From Pedobacter namyangjuensis (GTDB lineage: Bacteria > Bacteroidota > Bacteroidia > Sphingobacteriales > Sphingobacteriaceae): a stretch of DNA of 64,000 nt. This document shows positions 25,167-34,634 of the stretch, in pieces (the stretch's first letter is position 1; each line of letters opens with the position of its first letter). A model generated the notes under the pieces. The model had not been told where the DNA came from, made no database searches, and saw only the letters and a list, made by a program, of their open reading frames with translations. Both the position numbers and the translations under genes were made by a program. The stretch is taken from the NCBI RefSeq assembly GCF_003313325.1, contig NZ_QMHQ01000001.1:682001-746000 (forward strand), written 5' to 3'.

Positions 25167-26024
25167 ATGTTTATGGATAAGAGAGAAGTTGAAATTGTTG
25201 TAATTTCTGATGTGCACCTTGGCACTTACGGATGCCATGCCAAAGAACTACTCAAATACCTAAAAAGCATAAAACCCAAAACCGTTATCCTCAACGGCGA
25301 TATCATAGACATTTGGCAGTTTAGTAAACGTTATTGGCCCGAAACCCACATGAAAATCATTAGAAAACTAATGAAGTTCGTGGTAGAAGGTGTGCCGGTT
25401 TATTACCTAACGGGAAATCACGACGAGATGTTAAGGAAGTTTGCCGATATGCACATGGGCGCTTTTCATCTGCAAAATAAACTGGTTTTAGAGTTGGATG
25501 GTAAAAAGGCTTGGTTCTTTCACGGCGATATCTTCGATGTTACAATGCAACATTCTAAATGGCTGGCAAAATTAGGGGCTATCGGCTACGATAGTTTAAT
25601 TTTAATAAACAGTTTCGTAAACTGGTGCTTAACTGCAGTCGGCAGACAGAAAATGAGCTTCTCTCAAAAGATAAAATCTAAGTTCAAAGACGCCGTAAAG
25701 TTTATCAATAGTTTTGAGCAAACTGCTGCAGATTTGGCCATAGAAAATGGTTATGATTATGTGGTTTGCGGACACATTCACCAATCGGAAATAAGAACCA
25801 TTTCATCAGAAAACGGCAATGTTACCTATTTAAATAGTGGCGATTGGGTTGAAAGTTTAACTGCTTTGGAGTACAGCGAGAAACAATGGAAGATTTTTAA
25901 GTACGATGCCAAAGACTTTAAAACAGACGATGTAGAAGAGGGACTTTTGTCAGACAGCGAAGACTTGCACAGTAAATTGGATATTCCAACTTTGTTGCAA
26001 AAGATTAAATTAGAAATTGCCTAA
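25167..26024 (+). CDS. calcineurin-like phosphoesterase, UDP-2,3-diacylglucosamine diphosphatase-like
   Basis: 285 residues. Metal-binding motifs of the calcineurin-like fold are complete: SDVHLG (about 14-19), LNGDIIDIWQF, LTGNHDEM, FHGDIFD and CGHIHQSE. The set GDIIDIW and the length are typical of the LpxH2-like group that hydrolyses UDP-2,3-diacylglucosamine in lipid A synthesis, although many such genes are annotated only as UDP-2,3-diacylglucosamine diphosphatase. The next gene, a glycosyltransferase, starts 29 bp downstream, so cell-envelope lipid work is plausible. A second ATG two codons in (25173) is possible. Confidence 0.85.
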   Translation: MFMDKREVEIVVISDVHLGTYGCHAKELLKYLKSIKPKTVILNGDIIDIWQFSKRYWPETHMKIIRKLMKFVVEGVPVYYLTGNHDEMLRKFADMHMGAFHLQNKLVLELDGKKAWFFHGDIFDVTMQHSKWLAKLGAIGYDSLILINSFVNWCLTAVGRQKMSFSQKIKSKFKDAVKFINSFEQTAADLAIENGYDYVVCGHIHQSEIRTISSENGNVTYLNSGDWVESLTALEYSEKQWKIFKYDAKDFKTDDVEEGLLSDSEDLHSKLDIPTLLQKIKLEIA

Positions 26025-26053
26025 AGCAGAAATAATACAGATATTAGGAGCCG

Positions 26054-27040
26054 ATGAAGATACTTTATGCAATTCAGGGCACCGGTAATGGGCACGTTAG
26101 TAGGGCAAGAGAAATTGTTCCGTTACTGCAACAACATGGTGAACTAGATATTTTAATTTCGGGTACGCAAGCTGATGTTAAGTTAGCACAGGAAATAAAA
26201 TATCAATTGCATGGCTTTAGCTTTGTTTTTGGCAAAAAAGGAGGAGTGCACCATTTTAAAACTTGGCAGAACATGAATTTGCTACGCTTTAAGAAAGACA
26301 TGGGCATTGTTCCGCTTAAGGATTATAATCTCATCATTAACGATTTTGAACCTGTAACTGCTTGGGCTTGTCGCTTGCAGGGTATAGAGAGTGTTTCTTT
26401 AAGTCATCAAGCTGCTTTTAAATCTAAAAAAGTTCCACGACCAAGAACAATAGATTGGGGCAAAATTATTTTAAGCAGGTACGCACCAACCACGCACCAT
26501 GTCGGTTTTCATTTCGAGCGTTACGACGATTTTATCTACACACCGGTTATAAGAAGCGAAATTAGAAACCTTAAACCCACGAATTTAGGTCATTATACCG
26601 TTTACCTACCAGCAGTTGATGATAGAAACTTAACTATACTCCTTAAACAAATTCCCCACATTAAATGGCAAGTGTTTTCTAAACATACAAAAACCGGTTA
26701 TGTAGATGCAAACGTTGTGGTAGAGCCCGTTAACAACGAAAAGTTCAACATCAGCATGGCCTCTTGCGAAGGTTTGTTTACCGGTGGTGGTTTCGAAGGT
26801 CCTGCTGAAGCGCTATTTTTGGGTAAAAAGTTGTTAGTTGCACCAATGCGTTTCCAATATGAGCAACAGTGTAATGCCTATGCGCTTAAGCAACTCGGTT
26901 TGCCAGTTATTTGGGGTAGCGATAAAAATTGGTTGCCTATTGTTAAACAATTTGTAGCTACTCCTCAGCAGCATCAATTCCATTTTCCTGATGAAACCGC
27001 TGCAATAATTGATAAAGTTGTAAAGACATTTGCCAGATAA
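26054..27040 (+). CDS. glycosyltransferase, GT-B fold (MurG/GT28-like)
   Basis: 328 residues. The N-terminal nucleotide-fold opening IQGTGNGHVSRAREIVPLL is the glycine-rich acceptor-side loop of MurG/UGT-like enzymes, and the C-terminal domain has MASCEGLFTGGGFEGPAEALFLGKKLL, the donor-binding segment, with a Glu typical of such sites. Many Bacteroidota annotate this family simply as glycosyltransferase. It follows the UDP-diacylglucosamine phosphoesterase by 29 bp and precedes a DUF6427 membrane gene by 29 bp, suggesting one operon. Donor and acceptor unknown. Confidence 0.8.
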   Translation: MKILYAIQGTGNGHVSRAREIVPLLQQHGELDILISGTQADVKLAQEIKYQLHGFSFVFGKKGGVHHFKTWQNMNLLRFKKDMGIVPLKDYNLIINDFEPVTAWACRLQGIESVSLSHQAAFKSKKVPRPRTIDWGKIILSRYAPTTHHVGFHFERYDDFIYTPVIRSEIRNLKPTNLGHYTVYLPAVDDRNLTILLKQIPHIKWQVFSKHTKTGYVDANVVVEPVNNEKFNISMASCEGLFTGGGFEGPAEALFLGKKLLVAPMRFQYEQQCNAYALKQLGLPVIWGSDKNWLPIVKQFVATPQQHQFHFPDETAAIIDKVVKTFAR

Positions 27041-27069
27041 ATTTCTTTACTTTGCCCTTAGCAAAAGGC

Positions 27070-28053
27070 ATGATCAATCAATTTCGAAGTTTAAATCCTG
27101 TTAATATATTGATATTGGTGGCTTACACCATCTTTATGCGCTTGGCTATCATTTTTAATATGCCGGCAGAACTCAACTTTGAGTTTTTAGAGCCTTATGC
27201 TAGGTTTTTTATTCCTGTTCCGGATGGTGGAAGTTTGTTTTCGCCGAGTGCCAGTTTATTTTTTGCAACCTTAATTATTTTCGCACAGGCGATGATTTTT
27301 AATCGCGTAGTTAACAACCACGGGCTTTTGGCCAAACCAACCTATCTGCCTGCGCTCCTTTATATCACTGGCGCAAGTTTGTTTACACAGTTCTTTTTCC
27401 TTTGTCCTCCTTTAATCTGCAATTTCCTGCTTATCTGGATTATGGATAAATTCCTTAAGATAGGCAAGAGCCAAAATGCAATGATGACCATGTTCGATGT
27501 CGGAATGATTATCGCCATTGGCAGCTTAATCTATTTCCCGTTTATCGTTTTATTGTTAATGCTGTGGCTAAGTTTATTGCTGTACCGTGGTTTTAATTGG
27601 AGAGAATGGATTGCCGGTATAATCGGTTTTTTAACTATCTTTTTCTTTCTAGCCGTTTTTTATTATTGGAATGATAATCTAAATCAATTTTATAAGATTT
27701 GGAGCCCCTTAACGAATAAATTCCCGTCGGTTTTGCAAATTAAATACGATGATTATTTGGTGCTGGTACCAACAGCAGTTATCATGGTGTTAGCGGCATT
27801 TCAGCTCCGCGACAATTTTTTTAGAAGTTTTGTTAGCACCAGAAAGGCGTTTCAAATGCTCTTTTTCATGTTTGTGCTAACCATTATCAGCGTATATACC
27901 AAACCTGGTTTTAGGGTTTATCATTTTTTACTAAGCGTGCCACCTGGTGCGGTAATGTTGGCATACTATTTCTCAAACGCAAAAAAGCGCTGGTTTTACG
28001 AGTCGCTATTCGTTTTGTTTGCACTTTCAATACAGTACTTTCTATTTGTTTAA
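27070..28053 (+). CDS. DUF6427 family integral membrane protein
   Basis: 327 residues from the ATG at 27070 (MINQFRSLNPVNIL). The frame could start at a TTG at 27052, but that TTG is part of a TACTTTG sequence resembling a promoter box. About eight to ten hydrophobic helices span the protein, with conserved CPPLICNFLLIW-like and FWREW-like patches. It matches the DUF6427 family common in Bacteroidota, of unknown function. Downstream, 92 bp separate it from coaX. Confidence 0.75.
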   Translation: MINQFRSLNPVNILILVAYTIFMRLAIIFNMPAELNFEFLEPYARFFIPVPDGGSLFSPSASLFFATLIIFAQAMIFNRVVNNHGLLAKPTYLPALLYITGASLFTQFFFLCPPLICNFLLIWIMDKFLKIGKSQNAMMTMFDVGMIIAIGSLIYFPFIVLLLMLWLSLLLYRGFNWREWIAGIIGFLTIFFFLAVFYYWNDNLNQFYKIWSPLTNKFPSVLQIKYDDYLVLVPTAVIMVLAAFQLRDNFFRSFVSTRKAFQMLFFMFVLTIISVYTKPGFRVYHFLLSVPPGAVMLAYYFSNAKKRWFYESLFVLFALSIQYFLFV

Positions 28054-28096
28054 CCTTTTTTAACAATATTTGGGCTTAAAACTTGGCAAAGATTAA

Positions 28097-28104
28097 TAGC
28101 TTTG
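28097..28104 (+). promoter_or_regulatory. TAnnTTTG promoter box upstream of coaX
   Basis: TAGCTTTG, an exact -7 consensus, lies 47 bp upstream of the coaX ATG at 28152. A TTTG at 28069-28072 is too far away to be a standard -33 element. Confidence 0.45.
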
Positions 28105-28151
28105 TGCCGTAAAGTGCGGATTGGTGTTTTATAGCCATACTTTATTTGTTA

Positions 28152-28889
28152 ATGCATAATCTGGTAATAGATATAGGGAATACAAACAGCAAATTGGCTG
28201 TGTTTAACCAAAAAGAATTGGTTTTATATCAGCGACTCGAAAGTTTAGACCATGTTTTTTTAGCAAGTTTAATTGAGCAGTATAATATAAAAAATGCCAC
28301 CGTATCTAGCGTTAATGCCGCTACTGAAGATTTGAGCATTTTTTTAAAAAAGCTGGTCAACTACATTCCATTTACCACCGCAGTTACAGCAGGAATTATA
28401 AACAATTATCGTTCTTTAGCAACTTTGGGTTTAGATAGATGGGCAAAAGTTATAGCTGCGCATAAATTGTTTAATGGAAAAAATACCATGATGATTGATG
28501 CGGGCACTTGCATAACCTATGATGTGCTGAACAGCAAAAGTGAATATTTTGGAGGTAGCATTAGTTTAGGAATTAATATGCGTTTTAAGGCGCTTAACAA
28601 TTACACAGAGCGATTGCCTTTAATTAATTGGCCCAACGAGGATGTTGAAATCCCTTTGGGTAATGATACCACAAATGCTATTAAAAGCGGCGTTTTAAAT
28701 GGTGTTTTAAACGAAGTGGAAGGTTTTATTGCCACCGAAAGCAAGAAAAACTCCAATCTACAGATAATAATAACGGGCGGCGATGCAGATTTTTTGAACA
28801 AACAATTAAAAAACAGCATCTTTGCATCCCAAATTATACAAGAGCCATATTTGGTTTTAAAAGGATTAAATGAAGTTATTACATTATAA
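28152..28889 (+). CDS. coaX: type III pantothenate kinase
   Basis: 245 residues from the ATG at 28152; a TTG two codons earlier is less likely. The phosphate-binding motif is DIGNTNSK near the N-terminus. GLDRWAK and MIDAGTCITYDVL carry the conserved catalytic Asp residues, and GGSISLGINMRFKAL completes the ASKHA fold. It phosphorylates pantothenate in coenzyme A synthesis, in the cytoplasm. It is followed directly by an outer-membrane protein gene, then an LptC-like gene, an arrangement frequent in Bacteroidota. Confidence 0.95.
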   Translation: MHNLVIDIGNTNSKLAVFNQKELVLYQRLESLDHVFLASLIEQYNIKNATVSSVNAATEDLSIFLKKLVNYIPFTTAVTAGIINNYRSLATLGLDRWAKVIAAHKLFNGKNTMMIDAGTCITYDVLNSKSEYFGGSISLGINMRFKALNNYTERLPLINWPNEDVEIPLGNDTTNAIKSGVLNGVLNEVEGFIATESKKNSNLQIIITGGDADFLNKQLKNSIFASQIIQEPYLVLKGLNEVITL

Positions 28890-28890
28890 T

Positions 28891-30207
28891 ATGTACAATA
28901 AATTAAAATACGCGTTTGCAACTTGCCTAGTTTTAACAAGCGTTTTTGCAAATGCTCAAGTTACCCTACAATCTCCTTACTCTAAATTTGGCGTTGGTAA
29001 TGTTAAAGGTTCTATATTGCCTCAATTTAGAGCAATGGGCGGTATTTCTACCGGTGTTTACAGGGCAGGTGCATTTAATAATATCAATATGCAAAATCCG
29101 GCTACTTACGCTGGTTTTAACAGAAATACTGCGGTTTTAGATATTGGCATGAGCGGCGGTTTTACCGAACTTAAAACTGGTGCACAGACAGAAAACAGCT
29201 TTAACGCAGCACTTAGTCATGTTGCAATGGGTTTTAACTTAACGCCAAAATCAGGTATTAGCTTTGGTATAATGCCTTATTCAGATTTGGGTTACGATTT
29301 TAAAAATACGGTTCAAATTGGAACTAATGCATCGAATACTAAAACAGTAGATTATAAATATGTAGGCGAGGGAGGTTTAACAAAGGCTTACATTGGCTAC
29401 GGAAGGCAGTTTGGCGACCATTTTAGAATTGGTGCTAACGTAGAGTATTTGTTCGGTAACCTTTCAGATAGCCGATCTACAGAGTATGTAAACGAGCCAG
29501 GTTCTCTAAATACCCGTATTCAAGATAAAAACAGTATAGGTGGTGTTGCCTTTTCTTATGGTGCGCAGTATGATATTAGATTAGATAATAAAACTAATTT
29601 AAACTTTGGTTACTCAGGATCTTCTTCATCTAAAATCAATTCTAAAACAAGTAAAATCGTTACCTACTATTTAAAAGATGCACAAGGTAATGAGAATGCC
29701 CCAATAGATAGTTTGTTGGCAGATGAAAACGCTACAACTAAAATGAAGCTGCCTTTAGTGCACAATTTCGGTTTTACCATCACAAGAACTAACAAATGGA
29801 TGATTGGTGGCGATTACCGCATGGGTAAATGGTCTGAGCTAAGCATCGGGAATGTTAACCAAGGTTTGCAAGATACTTGGGGAGCATCATTCGGTGGTCA
29901 GTTTACGCCAGATATTACTGCAATTAACGGATACTTTAAACGTGTAGATTACCGTTTAGGTTTCGCGTATGATAAAACCTATATCCAAATGAATAACCAA
30001 GACATTAAACAAATGTCGGTTACAGCAGGTTTGGGTCTGCCTTTGTCTTCTCTGTCTAGAGGTACCTTTTACAAAATGAATGTTTCTGCAGAGTTGGGTA
30101 AAAGAGGAACGACCAATAACGGTTTATTACAAGAAAAATTCATAAACCTGCATTTAGGTTTTACACTTAATGATGGTTCTTGGTTCCATAGATTTAAATT
30201 CGATTAA
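28891..30207 (+). CDS. outer-membrane beta-barrel protein (PorV/FadL-like)
   Basis: 438 residues from the ATG at 28891, one base after the coaX stop; an ATG at 28870 would overlap coaX by 20 bp and spoil the signal peptide. The signal peptide MYNKLKYAFATCLVLTSVFA ends in NAQ. The mature part begins SPYSKFGVGN and has alternating hydrophobic and polar beta-strands to a C-terminal FKFD, as in barrels. Segments such as QNPATYAG and FRAMGG resemble the FadL/PorV-like group. It lies in the coaX-OMP-lptC run, with the next gene overlapping by one base (TAATG). Function unknown. Confidence 0.75.
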   Translation: MYNKLKYAFATCLVLTSVFANAQVTLQSPYSKFGVGNVKGSILPQFRAMGGISTGVYRAGAFNNINMQNPATYAGFNRNTAVLDIGMSGGFTELKTGAQTENSFNAALSHVAMGFNLTPKSGISFGIMPYSDLGYDFKNTVQIGTNASNTKTVDYKYVGEGGLTKAYIGYGRQFGDHFRIGANVEYLFGNLSDSRSTEYVNEPGSLNTRIQDKNSIGGVAFSYGAQYDIRLDNKTNLNFGYSGSSSSKINSKTSKIVTYYLKDAQGNENAPIDSLLADENATTKMKLPLVHNFGFTITRTNKWMIGGDYRMGKWSELSIGNVNQGLQDTWGASFGGQFTPDITAINGYFKRVDYRLGFAYDKTYIQMNNQDIKQMSVTAGLGLPLSSLSRGTFYKMNVSAELGKRGTTNNGLLQEKFINLHLGFTLNDGSWFHRFKFD

Positions 30208-30779
30208 TGAAAACATCCATCGCCAAGCTTATTTGCCTTTTGGCATTTGCGCAGTTGTTTCTTTTAACTTCTTGTGGCGATGATGATTTAAAAAATGCGG
30301 CTACCATATCCGCAAAACAAATTACCCTAAGCAAGGATAGGTCTTATGGCGTCGATATAATTTACAGCGATTCGGCTAAAGTAAAAGCTAAAGGTTATGC
30401 GCCAATTTTAGACAAAGTTACGCCCTCTGTTGGCGCAATTTATAATGAAATGCCCAAAGGCGTTAAAATTGAGTTTTTTGATGATTTTATGAAAATAAAA
30501 GGCACCATTACCTCAGATTATGCCATCAATAAACTTGGCGAAAAGGTTACCATCTTCAGAAAACATGTAGTTGTAGTTAGCGATAACATGACCTTTACAA
30601 CGGAAGAATTAATTTGGGACGAGAACAAGAAATTGTACACTTCTCCTTACGGTACGGTTACCGGTAAAGATGGGCAGAAAATGACTGGTACCAAGTTTAC
30701 TGCGCCGCAGGATTTTAGTACCTACGAAATTATTCAGGGCTCTGGGCAAACCACAATCGAAGGCGATCTAACGCAATAA
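30207..30779 (+). CDS. lptC: LptC-like lipoprotein (LPS export)
   Basis: 190 residues. Lipoprotein signal ending LTSCGDD (Cys near 23). The mature part has a repeating beta pattern (YGVDIIYSDSAKVKAKGYAP, VKIEFFDDFMKIKGTITSDYA) as in the OstA/LptC jellyroll fold. In Bacteroidota the LptC subunit is usually a lipoprotein encoded after coaX and an OMP gene, as here. It would pass LPS from the LptBFG transporter to LptA. Start overlaps the previous stop (TAATG), so cotranslation is likely. Symbol is by family and context. Confidence 0.75.
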   Translation: MKTSIAKLICLLAFAQLFLLTSCGDDDLKNAATISAKQITLSKDRSYGVDIIYSDSAKVKAKGYAPILDKVTPSVGAIYNEMPKGVKIEFFDDFMKIKGTITSDYAINKLGEKVTIFRKHVVVVSDNMTFTTEELIWDENKKLYTSPYGTVTGKDGQKMTGTKFTAPQDFSTYEIIQGSGQTTIEGDLTQ

Positions 30780-30906
30780 AACCGCAATTTTCAGCATACT
30801 ATCTGCCTAATTTTCAGTAGCAATAAGAAAAAACATTTATTGTTTTCTTATTAGATGCAAATTTGTATCTTGCGCCCTCTTAAAAAAAAGTAAAAATAAG
30901 AATAAT

Positions 30907-33003
30907 ATGGGAGTAATGACATTCATGCGTACCAAAATGGGGTACTTCTTAGTTGGAGGTATCGCTGTGGTATTAGCGTTATTTGTTTTAGAACCGCTGT
31001 TGCAGCAAGGGCCGGCAATTTTTGGCAGCTCTAGAAACACTGTAGGCTCTATAGATGGAGAAGAAGTTAAGTACGAAGAATTTAACCAAAAAGTAGAACA
31101 AAGTGTTGCACAATTTAAGCAACAGTATGGTGGCGAGATTAACGATCAGATGAAAGCTATGGCAATTGACCAGGCTTGGCAAGCAGAAGTTGCGGGTGTA
31201 CTTTTAAATAAAGAATACGAGCGCTTAGGTTTAATCGTTTCTGGTGATGAGTTATTTGACCTTTTGCAAGGTAAAAACCCAAGTCCGTTAATTATGCAAT
31301 ATTTTGGTAACCAACAAACTGGTCAGATTGATCGTGCTGCGGTTATCAATTCTTTAAAACAGCAGTCTAAAAACCCAGACCTTAAAAAGCAATGGGATAT
31401 GTTGCAGGCCGAGGTTGAAAAACAAGCTTTGCAACAGAAATATGCGAGTTTAATCCGTAACTCAATTTATGTAACTTCTTTAGAAGCTAATGATGAGTAT
31501 TCAAACCGTAACAAGTTGGCTAACTTTAAATATGTAAATTTAGATTATAGCTCAATCCTAGATAAAGATGTAAAAATCACCGACGGCGATTATCAAGCTT
31601 ACTATGATGCGAACAAAAAACGTTTCGATAACCCTACTGAAACCAGAACGATCGAATATGTTAATTTTAGCATTAAGCCAACAGCAGCAGATTCTGCGGC
31701 TATTAAAGCGCAAGTAGATAAGTTGGCAGCAGATTTTAGAACTACGCCAAACGATTCGTTATTTGCAGCTACTAATTCTGATGTTAAAGTTCCTTTTGTA
31801 TATCTTTCTAAAGGAAAATTAGATCCGGCAGTTGATTCGGTAATCTTTAATTATCCTGCAGGTAGTTTCTACGGACCAGCTTTATCTGGCAACTCTTATA
31901 AATTAATTAAAGTAGTAGCTAGCCGTTTCTCTCCAGATTCAGTTAAAGCTAGCCACGTGTTAATTGATCCTTCTAAAATTGGTGGTGATGTTGCTGCTAA
32001 CAAATTAGCAGATTCACTAAAAACATTATTGCAAGGTGGTGCTAGCATGGCAGAACTTGCAGCAAAATACAGTGTTGATGGCTCGAAAGATAGCGGTGGC
32101 GATGTTGGTACATTTGCTCGCGGTGCTATGGTTCCAGAATTTGAAAACGCTGCATTTGACGGAAAAACCGGCGACATTAAAGTTGTTAAATCTCAATTTG
32201 GTATCCATGTTTTAAAAATCGAAAAACAAGTAGGAAATGCTAAAGTTGCTAAACTTGCTTATATCGAGAAATCACTTGCGCCAAGTTCAAAAACCAGAGA
32301 TGTCGCTTACAAAAAAGCTTCAGCTTTCTTGAACGAAGTTAAAGGAGATAATTTTAACAGTTTAGCACAGAAAAATGGTTACACTGTTGGCGTAGCCGAT
32401 AGGGTAGTAGCTACACAAGGTTATGCAGCAGGTTTAGATAATCCTCGCGAATTAATCAAGGAAGCTTATGCTGCTGATAAAGGCGAGGTATTGCCTCAGG
32501 TTTATACAATGGATAATGGATTTGTAGTGGCTCGTTTAACCGATGTTAAGCCTAAAGGCCAATTGTCTTTAGAAGATGTTAAAAAACAAATTCAACCAAT
32601 GGTGATGAATGCGGTTAAAGCTAAAACCTTAACTGAAAAATTCAATAAAGCTTTAGCGGGTTCTGCTAACATTGAAGCGGTTGCTCAAAAAGTTGGTAAA
32701 GCTGCTGCTCCAGTTCAAAATATGGTTTTCGCTAATCCAATTATCCCTGGTTTAGCACAAGAAAACAAAGTTGTAGGTACTGTATTCGGTTCTGCAGTAG
32801 GTAAACTATCTAAACCAATTGAAGGCGATAAAGGTGTTTACGTAGTAGTAGCAGAAGGATTTACTAATCCAGCTCCACTAGGCAATACTTTCAAACAAAA
32901 AGAAACAATGATGTTAGGCATAACACAACGTTCGTTGGGTGCAGCTTTCCAAGCATTGCAAGATAAAAGCGAAATCAAAGATAATAGAGTTAAATTCTAT
33001 TAA
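30907..33003 (+). CDS. membrane-anchored peptidyl-prolyl isomerase (PpiD/SurA-like)
   Basis: 698 residues. One N-terminal transmembrane helix (about 12-32) with the rest in the periplasm. SurA_N-like helical region about 45-190; a PpiC parvulin domain about 338-440 (ASHVLIDPS, MAELAAKYSVDGSKDSGGDVG, FGIHVLKI), followed by a second partial chaperone-like region. The PpiD-type layout indicates a periplasmic folding chaperone for exported proteins. It follows the lptC gene by 127 bp. A perfect terminator closes the gene. Confidence 0.9.
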   Translation: MGVMTFMRTKMGYFLVGGIAVVLALFVLEPLLQQGPAIFGSSRNTVGSIDGEEVKYEEFNQKVEQSVAQFKQQYGGEINDQMKAMAIDQAWQAEVAGVLLNKEYERLGLIVSGDELFDLLQGKNPSPLIMQYFGNQQTGQIDRAAVINSLKQQSKNPDLKKQWDMLQAEVEKQALQQKYASLIRNSIYVTSLEANDEYSNRNKLANFKYVNLDYSSILDKDVKITDGDYQAYYDANKKRFDNPTETRTIEYVNFSIKPTAADSAAIKAQVDKLAADFRTTPNDSLFAATNSDVKVPFVYLSKGKLDPAVDSVIFNYPAGSFYGPALSGNSYKLIKVVASRFSPDSVKASHVLIDPSKIGGDVAANKLADSLKTLLQGGASMAELAAKYSVDGSKDSGGDVGTFARGAMVPEFENAAFDGKTGDIKVVKSQFGIHVLKIEKQVGNAKVAKLAYIEKSLAPSSKTRDVAYKKASAFLNEVKGDNFNSLAQKNGYTVGVADRVVATQGYAAGLDNPRELIKEAYAADKGEVLPQVYTMDNGFVVARLTDVKPKGQLSLEDVKKQIQPMVMNAVKAKTLTEKFNKALAGSANIEAVAQKVGKAAAPVQNMVFANPIIPGLAQENKVVGTVFGSAVGKLSKPIEGDKGVYVVVAEGFTNPAPLGNTFKQKETMMLGITQRSLGAAFQALQDKSEIKDNRVKFY

Positions 33004-33027
33004 GCTTTAATTGCTAATCAAATTAAG

Positions 33028-33059
33028 GGCAATGGTTTTTTACCATTGCCTTTTTTTTT
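33028..33059 (+). terminator. rho-independent terminator after ppiD-like gene
   Basis: GGCAATGG (33028-33035) pairs with CCATTGCC (33043-33050), 8 bp and perfect, with a T-rich loop. Nine T residues follow (33051-33059). It lies 24 bp after the stop codon. Confidence 0.92.
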
Positions 33060-33230
33060 GGAAAGAGATTTGAATTGAATTCGAGATAAAAATTTTCAGT
33101 GTTAGAATTACGCAAGCAAAGATGTACCTCAAGCAAAATTATCGTTAGCGCTATTTGTTTAGCCAACGTAAAAAACCAAGCTTCACTAGCCATCAAATGC
33201 AGCTAATGTTTTTAAGCCATAATATTTATG

Positions 33231-33238
33231 TAATTTTG
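33231..33238 (+). promoter_or_regulatory. TAnnTTTG promoter box upstream of the DUF2480 gene
   Basis: TAATTTTG is an exact -7 consensus 36 bp before the ATG at 33275. The upstream terminator isolates this promoter from the ppiD-like gene. Confidence 0.5.
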
Positions 33239-33274
33239 CATTAACCTTGTTAATGAGGTTTTTGATCAATAACT

Positions 33275-33790
33275 ATGGAAATCCAAGAAAATATCGTTAA
33301 TAAAGTAGCAAACAGCGGTTTAATTACTTTAAATCTAGAAGAATATTTCCACAAAGGAGAACGTGTGGTGTATGATATAAAAGACAATTTATTTCATGGT
33401 TTAATGTTAAAGGAGCAAGATTTTAGGGCCTTTATTAAAGAACATGATTGGTCGCAATACACGGATAAAAACATAGCAATCACTTGCAGTACCAATGCAA
33501 TAGTGCCAACTTGGGCCTATATGCTATTGGCTAATAAAATGAAGCCTTTTGCCAACGAAGTAGTATTTGGTAGTTTAGAAACTTTAGAAGCGGTACTTTA
33601 CACTAAAGCTTTGGCTAAAATTGATGTTAATCAGTATGCCGATGAACGTGTGGTAATAAAAGGCTGTGCAGATTTGGAAGTGCCTGTTAACGCTTTTGTA
33701 GAAATAACTTCGCTTTTAACACCAGTGGCTAAAAGTATCATGTACGGCGAACCTTGTTCTACCGTTCCGATTTACAAAAAGAAGGCCTAA
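33275..33790 (+). CDS. DUF2480 family protein
   Basis: 171 residues, no signal peptide. The text NSGLITLNLEEYFHKGERVVYDIKDNLFHGLMLKE and the later CSTNAIVPTWAYMLLA fit the DUF2480 family found mostly in Bacteroidota. Function unknown; the family is small and conserved. It opens a probable operon with a DUF3108 gene (33 bp gap) and a DUF3109 gene (40 bp gap). Confidence 0.85.
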   Translation: MEIQENIVNKVANSGLITLNLEEYFHKGERVVYDIKDNLFHGLMLKEQDFRAFIKEHDWSQYTDKNIAITCSTNAIVPTWAYMLLANKMKPFANEVVFGSLETLEAVLYTKALAKIDVNQYADERVVIKGCADLEVPVNAFVEITSLLTPVAKSIMYGEPCSTVPIYKKKA

Positions 33791-33823
33791 TTTTTTTGGA
33801 TTGCTTTTTGTTTACCACAAAAT

Positions 33824-34594
33824 ATGAAGAAACTAATCTTAACAATTGCGTTAGGGCTTTTTAGCTTAGCCGGATTTTCTCAGGAATTGCCCTTAAAAAA
33901 AGATCCCATCTTTAAAGAGGGCGAGGTGTTAAGCTATAAATTAAAGTACGGTTTTATTACTGCTGCCGAGGCTACTATTAAAGTGCTACCGTCTGATATG
34001 AAGTTTGATGATAAGCCAACTTATCGTTTGTCTGTTGATGCTCGTACATCTGGTACTTTTGATGTCTTTTATAAAATTCGCGATCATTATGATTCTTACA
34101 TAGACAAAACAAACCTAACGCCCTATTTCTATCAGGAAAATATTCGCGAAGCGAGTTACAGACGTACCGATAAGGCAAGGTTCCATCAAGAGGCGAAAAA
34201 AGTGGTAGCCAATAAAGGCACTTTTACCACACCAACCACACAAACATTTGATTTAGTATCTGCCTATTATTTTGCAAGAAGTTTAGATATTTCAAAGCTA
34301 AAAATTGGCGATGAATTTAAATTGAATTATTTCTTGAGCGATGAAATCTCACAGTTGCAGATCGAGTACGTTGGTAAAGAAACCATTAAAACCAAGTTGG
34401 GTAACATCCGCTGTTTAAAGTTTAGCCCTTCCATAAAACCAGGACGTATTTTTAAGAAGGATAGTAAGTTGTATCTTTGGATCACCGATGATGGTAATCG
34501 CGTGCCGGTAAAAGCTCAGGTAGAGATTTTAGTAGGGGCCGTAACTATGGAAATTAAATCGGCCGAAGGTTTAAGATATCCGATAGGAAAATAA
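33824..34594 (+). CDS. secreted DUF3108 protein
   Basis: 256 residues with a signal peptide ending in GFSQ (about 19). The mature part has the DUF3108 beta-rich fold (LSYKLKYGFITAAEATIKV, RTSGTFDVFYKIRDHYDSYID, LKFSPSIKPGRIFKKDSK, LYLWITDDGNRVPVKAQ). Related to the LolA/LppX-like lipid-binding sandwich families by fold type, so an envelope lipid role is possible but not shown. Second gene of the DUF2480-DUF3108-DUF3109 run. Confidence 0.85.
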   Translation: MKKLILTIALGLFSLAGFSQELPLKKDPIFKEGEVLSYKLKYGFITAAEATIKVLPSDMKFDDKPTYRLSVDARTSGTFDVFYKIRDHYDSYIDKTNLTPYFYQENIREASYRRTDKARFHQEAKKVVANKGTFTTPTTQTFDLVSAYYFARSLDISKLKIGDEFKLNYFLSDEISQLQIEYVGKETIKTKLGNIRCLKFSPSIKPGRIFKKDSKLYLWITDDGNRVPVKAQVEILVGAVTMEIKSAEGLRYPIGK

Positions 34595-34634
34595 AATTGA
34601 GTTTATAGCTCAATAGTAAAATAAATTAAAAGAG